Source: Halisarca cf. caerulea
Taxonomy: Eukaryota; Porifera; Demospongiae; Chondrillida; Halisarcidae
DNA: 64,000 nucleotides
Direction of reading: 5' to 3'
NCBI GenBank assembly: GCA_963170055.1
Contig: CAUJGJ010000371.1
Location: forward strand, 2,173,511-2,237,510
Shown: positions 1 through 11,410 of the stretch, piece after piece
Layout: every line of letters begins with the position of its first letter
Numbering within the stretch: the first letter of the stretch is position 1
Translations under genes and position numbers: made by a program
The notes under the pieces: model-generated
Databases searched by the model: none
Told to the model about the DNA's origin: nothing
The model's input: only the letters and a program-made list of their open reading frames with translations

Positions 1-775
1 TCCATACATCTACCCTCCTCCACACATCTACCCTCCTCCACACATCTACCCACCTCCATACATCTACCCACCTCCATACATCTACCCTCCTCCATACATC
101 TACCCTCCTCCATACATCTACCCGCCTCCATACATCTACCCTCCTCCATACATCTACCCACCTCCATACATCTACCCTCCTCCATACATCTACCCGCCTC
201 CATACATCTGTGCCCTCCTCCATACATCTACCCTCCTCCATACATCTACCCACCTCCATACATCTACCCTCCTCCATACATCTACCCACCTCCATACATC
301 TACCCTCCTCCATACATCTACCCGCCTCCATACATCTGTGCCCTCCTCCATACATCTACCCTCCTCCATACATCTACCCTCCTCCATACATCTATCCACC
401 TCCATACATCTGTGCCCTCCTCCATACATCTACCCTCCTCCATACATCTACCTACCTCCATACATCTGTGCCCTCCTCCGTACATCTACTCTCCTCCATA
501 CATCTACCCACCTCCATACATCTACCCTCCTCCATACATCTACCCACCTCCATACATCTGTGCCCTCCTCCATACATCTACCCTCCTCCATACATCTACC
601 TACCTCCATACATCTGTGCCCTCCTCCGTACATCTACTCTCCTCCATACATCTATATACCCACCTCCAAACATCTACCCTCCTCCATACATCGACCCTCC
701 TCCATACATCTATATACCCACCTCCAAACATCTACCCTCCTCCATACATCGACCCTCCTCCATACATCCACCATC
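1..775. repeat. 18-bp minisatellite in an acyl-CoA oxidase intron
   Basis: About 40 copies of an 18-bp unit (core CATCTACCCTCCTCCATA), with 20-bp variants containing CATCTGTGCC. It continues off the left edge. The C/T-rich strand is the sense strand of the oxidase gene and runs almost to the 3' splice site at 789-790, so repeat-derived sequence supplies that exon's polypyrimidine tract. Open frames across it are a by-product of a stop-free unit whose length is a multiple of 3. Confidence 0.95.
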
Positions 776-790
776 TACCCTCTACCTTAG

Positions 791-1313
791 ACTAGTGACA
801 AGAGCAGCTCAGCGCTACAGGAAGGCCATCCAAGGAGGAGCTCATCAAGGAGATGCCTGGAATTTGGCGTCAGTGGACCTGGTAGCAGCCGCTAAGGTAA
901 ACAGTAGTGCACAGACATGAGAGCATCTACGTACTGTATATGAGTATGATAATGTCTGTCATCCCTTGTTATATCTATCTCTCTTCTTCTTCATTTCCCT
1001 TTTCCACTTTCTGTTTACACTTCAACTTCCGCCTTCTGCTCCTTACCCTCCACTTCCACGTCTCAATTCCTGTTCCCTATATTCCTCACCTCCTCATTCT
1101 GCCCTCCACTTCCTGTCCTCCACTCTCCACTTCCTGTCCTCCACTTCCTATCCTTCACATCTCCAGGCTCACTGTCATCTCACTGTAGTCAGGTACTTCA
1201 TTGAGGCTCTTACTCTCTATGACTTCTGTCCTGAGAATGAAGCTATAATGAAGACATTGTGTGACATGTACTGTCTTCACGGAATAGTGGAGTGTGCGTC
1301 TGACTTCATGGTG

Positions 1314-1395
<82 letters not shown>

Positions 1396-2969
1396 ATACG
1401 TACGTGTATACAGTATGTGCATGTATGTGTGCTGTGTGTTGATGTGGTGCTACGTACATACATACATAAATGTGTGTTCGTATTCAGTTTATGCCTACAT
1501 GAATGCATGTGTGTCTGTGTCTGCATGTGTGTCTGTGTCTGCATGTGTGCTAGTCTAGCCACTAACCTGTACTTTTCCATGTGTGGGTGAGGAGAAGTCC
1601 GGGGCTAGTGGTTAGACTACATGCGTACCTACGTTTAGTACATTCATGCACACAGGTGTGTATACATGCATTTGTGCATGGGTGTGTGTACAAGTTTGAT
1701 TTGTTCATGACTCCCATCTGTACTTCCTGGTTTACAGGATGGCTACTTGGACTCTTCTCAAGTTGAACTTGCTCGTCATCAGTTGTACAAACTCCTTCCT
1801 GTTATCAGGTGAGCATTGCAGTCCACAACTTGCAGTACACATTAGATAGTCATTCACTCACAGCTGCACCTCTATAATTATAACCATTAGCCCTATAACT
1901 TGTCTCACTCTGCCTGCTCCCTCAATCCCTCACCTTCAGAGCTGAAGCTGTTCCTCTAGTGGATGCCTTTGACCACAGCGATCTCATTTTGGACTCCATT
2001 TTGGGTTGCTATGACGGCGATGTGTATGAGAAGATGTATGAATGGGCCAAGAACTCCCCAACCAACAAGAATCCAGTGAGTATTTGTTACTGGTACCACC
2101 TCCTGGTTAGTCACACTCCTGATTAGTACACACTCCTGGTTAGCACACACTCCTGATTAGTACACACTCCTGGTTAGTACACACTCCTGGTTAGTACACA
2201 CTCCTGGTTAGCACACACTCCTGGTTAGCACACACTCCTGGTTAGTCACACACTCCTGGTTAGTACACTCCTGGTTAGTACACACTCCTGGTTAGTACAC
2301 ACTCCTGGTTAGTACATACTCCTGGTTAGCACACACTCCTGGTTAGGACACACTCCTGGTTAGCACACACTCCTGGTTAGCACACACTCCTGGTTAGTAC
2401 ACATTCCTGGTTAGTACACACTCCTGGTTAGTACACACTCCTGGTTAGGACACACTCCTGGTTAGCACACACTCCTGGTTAGGACACACTCCTGGTTAGG
2501 ACACACTCCTGGTTAGCACACACTCCTGGTCAGTACACACTCCTGGTTAGCACACCCTCCTGGTTAGTACAAACTCCTGGTTAGTACACACTCCTGGTTA
2601 GGACACACTCCTGGTTAGTACATACTCCTGGTTAGGACACACTCCTAGTTAGTACACACTCCTGGTTAGTACACACTCCTGGTTAGCACACACTCCTGGT
2701 TAGCGCACACTCCTGGTTAGCACACACTCCTGGTTAGCACACACCACAACTACTTGGTCCCATGAGTGGTCCTTGTATACAGGCACTGAGTATTAAGTAA
2801 CGATGCAATGTCACTGTAGCTAGTATTGCATGGTAAAATTGGCATGTAAAGTAGCTGCCCATCTGCGTTTACTCTCATTTCATTCTCCTCTCCTCTCCTC
2901 CCACCCGCTCATCAGGTTCACCAGGCCTACCACAAGTACATGAAGAACTTCCTGAAGTCTAAACTTTGA
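791..2969 (+). CDS. ACOX1: Peroxisomal acyl-CoA oxidase, C-terminal exons (gene starts left of window)
   Basis: Acyl-CoA oxidase catalyses the first, H2O2-producing step of peroxisomal fatty-acid beta-oxidation. Five coding exons are visible: 791-896, 1167-1313, 1738-1808, 1940-2075 and 2916-2969. All have GT donors and AG acceptors and their phases join without a break. The spliced product contains [54 protein letters not shown] and ends FLKSKL-stop. These match, in order, the C-terminal oxidase domain of animal ACOX1, and the final SKL is a canonical PTS1 peroxisomal import signal. The FAD-binding and acyl-CoA dehydrogenase-like N-terminal parts must lie to the left. Intron 4 (2076-2915) is mostly a 17-bp minisatellite and intron 2 starts with a (TG)n tract. 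ACOX1 versus a lineage-specific ACOX paralogue cannot be settled from about 170 residues. Confidence 0.88.
1316..1393. repeat. (TG)n microsatellite at a 5' splice site
   Basis: The array begins within the donor of acyl-CoA oxidase exon 2 (GTGAGT at 1314) and is broken once by TGTATG. Confidence 0.95.
2087..2746. repeat. 17-bp minisatellite, acyl-CoA oxidase intron 4
   Basis: About 38 units of TACACACTCCTGGTTAG, varying at one position (GTACAC, GCACAC or GGACAC). It begins about 11 bp inside the donor of the intron. The same unit, inverted on the plus strand, forms a second array at 8668-9215. Confidence 0.95.
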
Positions 2970-4360
2970 GCAAATTAAAGCAGGTCTAGATTGATGTATT
3001 TTTGTTTTTGCAATCCTCCTATATGTGGTTACATCAAGTACCACTTGTGAATGTGTTTTCTTTAAATCTGTACATACAGTATAGGTATGTCTACATGCAT
3101 ATATAGTATTTTTACTATTGCACACATGCAGTAAACTGCATAATATAATAATAATAATTTTTTTGGTATTATATAATTATCCAATTAAGTTAACCATAAT
3201 ATATTGTAGCCTTTGTGATTATTATACATATTATGTAGCTATGGAACACAATGATATTATTATGATAATATATAGAATTTTGTATATGACATATATATAA
3301 ATAACTATAATATATAAAGTAATATAATATTATTTGTTTATCATGATAATATATTTCTATATGTAATTACATGCATCATTGAGCTTCGCATTCTTTCAGA
3401 TGATCGTTGCATGGCAATTCACATATCAACAGGTTTGGAAGAGAATTTAGTCGACTTTAAATTTATGTTGCATGCGACTACATAATATACGCATGAAATT
3501 ATAGTTAATGTCACAAATAACTACAATTATACAAATAATAATATAATATATATTATTTATATTTAATTTGTAATGTTTTGTGTATACTGTAAAGGAAAAG
3601 TCACATGCATGCACAAGTTAACATGGTAAAAGGATGCATGCAGGATTGTGTGCAAGGCTTTATGAAAAAAGGATCCTCCAAAAACACTAAGTCTTGGAAC
3701 AAGTTAATTATGAAACCAGTACAGGGCCAGGAACATGGGAAATTTAAAGGACAAGACAGGCATATAATATGGCTGGACAAGCATGCATACAGCTATATGT
3801 ACACATACATGGGGCTATATGGGTATACGTACATTGCTATAGTTCAGTTGGACCATAGCACTGTGCAAATTCCTACATTCTGCAGCACATATATACGCAT
3901 GTATAATGTGTTGCACATGCGGGATGCATGTATGATTGTTATTTGTAATGCTTTGTGTACTATAAAATAATTATATAAAATATAATACGTACATTATTAT
4001 AAGTTTAGTGTCTGCCCCATTCACATACCTACACGTGCACCTCTGGATGAGGTTTCAAAGGGCATACATGCACATGCCCCCCCCCCCCCCCCCCCCCCCC
4101 GTCAATGAAGCCTTGAGGAGTGCATACAGTGTATCTTACATAATATGCATACTCCTATGCAGTGTCTTGCTTTAAACATAGCAATTTAACCATAGCAGCA
4201 TAAGTGATAAACAAAAATACACACATCCACCATAGCTGGCACATATATACACACATCCGGCCTAGCCGGCATAACAGAATCACGTATCACTGACCATGTA
4301 CAGCACAAATAAAGCTTAAGTGTCATCAGAGTTGGGGGTGAAGGGTGTGGTATGCAGTAC
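2970..4360. other. Intergenic region between convergent genes
   Basis: 3' flanks of the acyl-CoA oxidase gene (plus) and the first Kelch gene (minus). The sequence is AT-rich with many ATA/TAATA runs and GTAC-rich stretches. An uninterrupted run of about 24 C lies at 4077-4100. I see no convincing coding exon; the open frame at 3605-3970 has no recognisable motif and lies in low-complexity DNA. Confidence 0.6.
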
Positions 4361-5198
4361 TCACAGGGTGGCCGCACCCACCCCAGCCCTATAGTCATTC
4401 ATACTGGGCATCTTGACACACTTCAGAGTGATAGGGTTGAATTTTTCCACTGTTCTCAGTCGCTGGTTCCCATCATACCCTCCGATGATGTACACCTCAC
4501 CATTGTAGACAGCAGCAGCTGGCCAGGCACGTGGGTGGTGGAGGGTCGCGATGTCCTCCCAGCGATTCTCAGACGGAGAATATCTCTGAATCTTGTTATA
4601 GTAGGCTTGAGCAAAGCGGTTCCTCCCTCCGAAGGCAAACAGGCCGTGTCCCACGCTGTGAAGGGCTATACCAGAGCAAGAGTAGTTCATGTTGGCACAC
4701 GGTTTCCACTGCTGGGTATCAGGGTTGTAGCACTCCATGCTGGAGTGGTGCGTCTGCCTGTCGTGGCCCCCTGCAATGTAGATCATCCCATCCAGGACTG
4801 CAGCCCCTGCTCCCGAGCGTGGCGTGTTCATGTCCGTGACGGGACTCCACTTGTCTTCAATGGGGTCGTAAACCTCAGCACTTGTGTGACAGGCCGGGTG
4901 ACTCTCACCTCCCATTACATACACAAGACCTGTACAGCAAATGTTACAAATGACGAAATGCATACAAAACATAAAGTATGTACACTATGTATCATAGTAC
5001 ACACACAAAATATGTACGTACACGTACATACATAAGTAACTATGTATGTATGTATGTACGTACATACGTACGTACATAAATACGTATGTGTGGGCATTAC
5101 AATTGAATCTGAAATCCTGTACATCACATCATGTGGTCTGAAAGTAAGCAATAGAATGGAGATATGTATGTACGTACATATGCATATGTAATACATAC

Positions 5199-5291
<93 letters not shown>

Positions 5292-8200
5292 CGTGTGTGC
5301 ATATGTTCATGGTTGCATGCATGTGTGTGTGTGCCATGTATACTTCACACAGGAAACACATACATACATACCTTTCAACACAGCCACAGCTGCAAAAGAT
5401 CTCGGCTGGCTCATACTGGATCTCACTGTCCACAGGTTAGTCTTGGGATCGTAGCACTCCATAGTTTCAAGGTACTGCGTGGGTTCGTAGGACTTGCTAC
5501 CTTCACACTCCCCGCCCATTGCATACAGTAGGCCGTTCAGACTGACCACACCCACAGCCGTACGCACCTATAAACAGACATACAGTGATAACTTGTACTG
5601 GAGCGTTCACACATATTAAAAATTATGTACATTATCTGTACATAATTTATGGGGACATACGTACGTACATACAGTATGTCCCCATAGAATCACTTGTATG
5701 AAAATAATGGGACAGAGTGAGTGAGTGAGGGATGGAGGGAGGGGGAAGGAGCAGGAAAGGAGAGAGCGAGGGAAAAAGGGAGACAGACACACAGACACAC
5801 ATCCTCAAATGCATACATGCATGCATGCATGCGCGTGCGTGTACACACACATACACATATACGTACGTAAACAAGTATGTACATAAAACATGCATAGCAA
5901 TCAACATTGCAGAATTAGCATACTTGCAACATATCTGGTAGAACATCCCAGCGGTTGTCCTCAAAGTTTAGTTTCTCAGCTGTCCCCAGACACCTACAAC
6001 ACACACAAAACACAATACACAATTCAGTACATACGTACAAACACAATACAGTACCAGAAGCAGCAAGCACACACTCCACAACTACCAGAAGCAGCAAGCA
6101 CACACTCCACAACTACCAGAAGCAGCAAGCACACACTCCACAACTACCAGAAGCAGCAAGCACACACTCCACAACTACCAGAAGCAGCAAGCACATCTCC
6201 ACAAGTACCAGAAGCAGCAAGCACACACTCCACAACTACCAGAAGCAGCAAGCACACACTCCACAACTACCAGAAGCAGCAAGCACACACTCCACAACTA
6301 CCAGAAGCAGCAAGCACACACTCCACAAGTACCAGAAGCAGCAAGCACACACTCCACAACTACCAGAAGCAGCAAGCACATCTCCACAAGTACCAGAAGC
6401 AGCAAGCACACACTCCACAACTACCAGAAGCAGCAAGCACACACTCCACAACTACCAGAAGCAGCAAGCACACACTCCACAAGTACCAGAAGCAGCAAGC
6501 ACACACTCCACAACTACCAGAAGCAGCAAGCACATCTCCACAAGTACCAGAAGCAGCAAGCACACACTCCACAACTACCAGAAGCAGCAAGCACACACTC
6601 CACAACTACCAGAAGCAGCAAGCACACACTCCACAACTACCAGAAGCAGCAAGCACACACTCCACAAGTACCAGAAGCAGCAAGCACATCTCCACAAGTA
6701 CCAGAAGCAGCAAGCACACACTCCACAACTACCAGAAGCAGCAAGCACACACTCCACAACTACCAGAAGCAGCAAGCACATCTCCACAAGTACCAGAAGC
6801 AGCAAGCACACACTCCACAACTACCAGAAGCAGCAAGCACACACTCCACAAGTACCAGAAGCAGCAAGCACACACTCCACAACTACCAGAAGCAGCAAGC
6901 ACATCTCCACAAGTACCAGAAGCAGCAAGCACACACTCCACAACTACCAGAAGCAGCAAGCACACACTCCACAACTACCAGAAGCAGCAAGCACACACTC
7001 CACAACTACCAGAAGCAGCAAGCACACACTCCACAAGTACCAGAAGCAGCAAGCACATCTCCACAAGTACCAGAAGCAGCAAGCACACACTCCACAACTA
7101 CCAGAAGCAGCAAGCACACACTCCACAACTACCAGAAGCAGCAAGCACACACTCCACAACTACCAGAAGCAGCAAGCACACACTCCACAACTACCAGAAG
7201 CAGCAAGCACATCTCCACAAGTACCAGAAGCAGCAAGCACATCTCCACAAGTACCAGAAGCAGCAAGCACACACTCCACAACTACCAGAAGCAGCAAGCA
7301 CACACTCCACAACTACCAGAAGCAGCAAGCACACACTCCACAACTACCAGAAGCAGCAAGCACACACTCCACAAGTACCAGAAGCAGCAAGCACACACTC
7401 CACAACTACCAGAAGCAGCAAGCACATCTCCACAAGTACCAGAAGCAGCAAGCACACACTCCACAACTACCAGAAGCAGCAAGCACACACTCCACAACTA
7501 CCAGAAGCAGCAAGCACACACTCCACAAGTACCAGAAGCAGCAAGCACACACTCCACAACTACCAGAAGCAGCAAGCACATCTCCACAAGTACCAGAAGC
7601 AGCAAGCACACACTCCACAACTACCAGAAGCAGCAAGCACACACTCCACAACTACCAGAAGCAGCAAGCACACACTCCACAACTACCAGAAGCAGCAAGC
7701 ACACACTCCACAAGTACCAGAAGCAGCAAGCACATCTCCACAAGTACCAGAAGCAGCAAGCACACACTCCACAACTACCAGAAGCAGCAAGCACACACTC
7801 CACAACTACCAGAAGCAGCAAGCACACACTCCACAAGTACCAGAAGCAGCAAGCACACACTCCACAAGTACCAGAAGCAGCAAGCACATCTCCACAAGTA
7901 CCAGAAGCAGCAAGCACATCTCCACAAGTACCAGAAGCAGCAAGCACACACTCAATAAAATGTATGTGATTCTCTCTAGCATGATCTCCAAAGTTATATA
8001 CAAAAATGTACACAGGGATCATGAAAAATGTATGCGCATACGTACTTACGCATCTAGTCACAGCTGCAGTGACCATTAAAGCATACGTACCTACATATGT
8101 ACATATGTATGTACATATGTACGCACATCAGGCAGCACAAAAATGCAGGAATGCGGTTTATTAGCCAAAGCCTGGCTTGGGGCTATGGTAGCTGGAATGT

Positions 8201-11200
8201 TACCATGGCAACTAACAGGGGTGAAAAAAACTTCCATGATTTGATCTGAACTTTGTCAGACCACTTTTAATCTTGATCGGCCATCATGACTCTTGTTCAG
8301 TCATCGCATTTTACTATGTACTTTCAACAAATTCTTTGCAAGATGATACTTTAAGTTAAGTTTTGGATCATTCGACACAGAGTACTGCCATACTCCATGA
8401 TTAGTGTAATAGCCTCAAGTTCTGAATCACTTATTGGCACACATGAATTGCAAGCATTATATTTAATTCAGCAAAGTTAAATTCAAAATCTAATCAAATT
8501 CATAGTTTTACATATGCATATACCACTGATGTGCTTTGCAGAAGAAAACTAAAATGGCCGCTCCGCAAATTGCTTATCAAAAAGTACTGTTCTGAGAACT
8601 GGTGGGATTCTTTTCTACTGAAAAAGATTAATAGCGTTCCTTTATCAATGATTCAGACTTTACATGTACCAGGAGTGTGTGCTAGCCAGGAATGTGTGCT
8701 AACCAGCCAGGAGTGTGTACTAACCAGGAGTGTGTACTAACCAGGAGTGTGTACTAACCAGGAGTGTGTACTAACCAGGAGTGTGTACTAACCAGGAGTG
8801 TGTGCTAACCAGGAGTGTGTGCTAACCAGGAGTGTGTACTAACCAGGAGTGTGTACTAACCAGGAGTGTGTGCTAACCAGGAGTGTGTGCTAGCCAGGAG
8901 TGTGTGCTAATCAGGAGTGTGTACTAACCAGGAGTGTGTGCTAACCAGGAGTGTGTACTAACCAGGAGTGTGTACTAACCAGGAGTGTGTGCTAACCAGG
9001 AGTGTGTGCTAACCAGGAGTGTGTACTAACCAGGAGTGTGTGCTAACCAGGAGTGTGTGCTAGCCAGGAGTGTGTGCTAACCAGGAGTGTGTACTAACCA
9101 GGAGTGTGTGTTAACCAGGAGTGTGTGTTAACCAGGAGTGTGTGCTAACCAGAAGTGTGTGCTAACCAGGAGTACATATGTACAAGTCGGGAATGTGTAC
9201 AAAAGTGTGCTAACCAGGAGTGTGTACTATGTGTGCTAACCAGCTTGGAGGGTGTACAAAGAACGCGAGCTATACATTAGCACCAGTTACCGGTATGTAC
9301 ATGTACATACAGTCGACCTTGTTTACAACACCCTCGATGCCACTAAAATGTGCTATTATAACCAAGTTGTTGTTGCAACTAGGACATTTAGTACAAGACC
9401 ATTGAATCTGTTCTCGCCATGGGTGTTGCTGTAAAGAGGTTGATGTTGTAAACAGTGACTTTCTAACCAAGTTTGACTGTACATGGCCAATCTTGCGGAT
9501 GCATGTCCACATGTGTAAAAAGTAGGGTAGGACAAGGGATACAGGATGTGTGCCTGACAGCATAATAACAAGCATGAAGCAGAATTCTAGCTACACACGT
9601 AAACCATGTCCATACTTCAGGATCAAACCACACAAGAACAACAGACCATTCACTGCATACAAGTCCAATTACAACATCAACACAATGCTTGTATGCAGAA
9701 ACAAACCTGAAAGGGAAATATGGTCAGTTTGTAATTACATATATGTACACTTCACTAGTTGTGACCACAAGGAAAATTTGCTAATTATAGTAACATACGT
9801 ACGTATGTACGTACGTACATCTCTTTCTTCATCAGCAATAGAACAACCTGCCCAATTCCCATACATTTGGATTGAGGTGTGATAACATGGAGTGTGTGTT
9901 AATCAAGAGTGTGACACATAAGCACATACGTATACACACACCCAAGCGCACGCACCCAAGTGCACGCACAGGGTAGTGGGCTGAAGCAGCTTGTTCCAAC
10001 TTTGTCCTTCCACCTCAACAACAAGTCAGAATGAGATGAATGGACACATGTCCAACCACAGACCCACAGGGACAACCACAGAGTAGACAATACAACCACA
10101 GTGGGTGCAGTCTCCCACAGATGCAAGCTAAACCCAACAGTTCTCACCTCCCCCCCCCCCCATACACACACAAACCTGTTGGCATCTCTACCCCCAATGG
10201 CATAAATTGTCTCTGGGAGTGATCGCACTTCTTGACTTTCATTGAGCAAGTTGGCCCCTTCTGGTGCGTGCATTCCAGCCACGTAGCTCAAGAGGATCAA
10301 ACTCAGCTCTTTGTCCTTCCAGAGGAAGTTTTCTTCACTCATCTTCTTCTTAATGTAATCCGGTGATAGGAGCTTGATACGGATGACATTCATTAGCTCA
10401 TGAGCACACGAGAGTCGGGATGAAACATCGTGCTTCACCCATTTGATGAAGGCCTCAAATATCTGCTGCTCTGATTTCACTTTGAGATCACTTCGTTCCA
10501 GGAGTGATTTGATTGTGTCAAAATCCTGAGTTAGGAACTCGTCAGTTTGTGACACGTGGTAGAATCTCTTAGAGATCAAAATATCTGCTTCTTTCTTCAA
10601 ATTTCCACAAGAATACACGTCAGCAAAAGCTCTAAGACCAAAGCAGTTGTCTGTGTCTAGTTGCTCTGTGAGAAACATCCCACAAATATGCTTCAGTTCT
10701 AGTAGTTGGAGCATGTTCGCTGCTATCATTATTTCCTCCACGTTCTCTGTTGTCAAGGTTACCCCACCAGTGTAAATGAAAGTAAGTATCTGTTCCATCA
10801 CAGTAGGCGAAACGTCCTTGATGTCAAAAGTCGGTGGAGAACCGGGAATAGTTATATCAGAAGACGCGCCAACGTGTTCGGCGTCACTACGCGCCGTACT
10901 GGCGTTCCCGACAGAGCTTTCGTATTTAAACAAGGCCTTAAAATAGGGGCTACACGCAGCCAGAACGATTTTGTGTACCTCGAAACTGGTGCTATCGGTA
11001 ACTAGCCTGGCATCACAAAACTCATTCTTGAGGCGCATTTCATTCAAGTTGTTTAGCATCTCCGCCGAATGACGCTGGTGACCGGCCTGTGTCCATTGGC
11101 TGCTGTCTCCCTTCTTGTTGGAGGCGCCAGATATACTAAGTGATGTTTCCATTGCAGATGATCCTTCTAAAACGTCTTGAACGACAGGGAATACTTGGCT

Positions 11201-11242
11201 TTGTTCCTGAAAGGGACGTTCACGTTGGTCAGAATCCGCCAT
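4361..11242 (-). CDS. BTB-BACK-Kelch protein (KLHL family), divergent gene 1
   Basis: Likely substrate adaptor of a cullin-3 ubiquitin ligase: BTB binds CUL3 and the Kelch propeller binds substrate (family knowledge). Coding exons, in transcript order: 11242-10176, 5993-5924, 5567-5372 and 4929-4361; they join to 633 residues with correct phases. BTB is at roughly residues 50-195 (NEFCDARL, EVHKIVLAACSPYFKALF), with an unusual Ser/Ala-rich insert at about 100-130. BACK follows (NCFGLRAFAD, SEQQIFEAFIKWVKHD), then six Kelch repeats with GG doublets (YAIGGRD, YAMGGEC, YVMGGES, YIAGGHD, FAFGGRN, YIIGGYDG). The start ATG lies in AAAATGGCGGA, a YY1/TISU-type context. Intron 1 (5994-10175) carries two large minisatellites. 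The last exon is 569 bp, exactly as in the neighbouring Kelch gene. I cannot assign a specific KLHL orthologue. Confidence 0.9.
5201..5288. repeat. (TG)n microsatellite
   Basis: About 44 uninterrupted TG units in the last intron of the first Kelch gene. The array reads CA on that gene's sense strand and lies about 83 bp inside the donor at 5371. Confidence 0.95.
6053..7955. repeat. 30/31-bp minisatellite, Kelch gene 1 intron 1
   Basis: About 61 units of a 31-bp repeat beginning ACCAGAAGCAGCAAGCAC. Three unit types occur: 31 bp ending CACAACT, 31 bp ending CACAAGT, and 30 bp with CATCTCC. They are mixed in recurring short strings, as expected from unequal exchange. The array has no stop codon in several frames, so open frames above 600 codons run through it. 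These are artefacts: they have no homology and cross an intron whose splice sites are well supported. Confidence 0.95.
8668..9215. repeat. 17-bp minisatellite, inverted copy of the 2087-2746 family
   Basis: About 32 units of CTAACCAGGAGTGTGTG, the reverse complement of the unit at 2087-2746. It lies in intron 1 of the minus-strand Kelch gene, so the transcripts of both genes carry the same strand of the repeat. Confidence 0.95.
9308..9481. mobile_element. MITE-like element with pogo/Tigger-type ends
   Basis: Bounded by TACAGTCGACCTTG on the left and CAAGTTTGACTGTA on the right, imperfect inverted ends flanked by TA. It has no coding capacity. The internal sequence resembles 15480-15640, so it belongs to a small family. 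Confidence 0.55.
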
Positions 11243-11410
11243 TTTGTTTTAGGAGAGAAAGATGACGACATACAGTGGGTGGGCGTTGTGTAAACCACTG
11301 AAAATGAGATAAAAATGGCGAAATCACCGCCAGAACGATTATAAAGGATCCCAATGTGTGGTTTGTTTCATCATAGATAATCTAAGGCTTATTACTCATA
11401 AGTATCGTTC
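11243..11410. promoter_or_regulatory. Bidirectional promoter of the two Kelch genes
   Basis: Only 168 bp separate the two divergent start codons. The segment contains AAAAATGGCGAAA at about 11310-11322, a YY1-like motif. A second such motif (AAAATGGCGGA on the minus strand) overlaps the first Kelch start codon at 11236-11246. I see no TATA box. Promoter function is inferred from the layout. Confidence 0.6.

Noticed and set aside
3605..3970. 121-codon plus-strand frame in the AT-rich spacer
   Set aside because: No domain or splice context, low-complexity MYTY-type sequence.
5890..8079. Very long open frames (729 and 667 codons, plus strand; several minus) with PEAAST/HTPQ-like repeats
   Set aside because: They only translate the stop-free 30/31-bp minisatellite in shifting frames, lie inside a well-supported intron, and show no homology.
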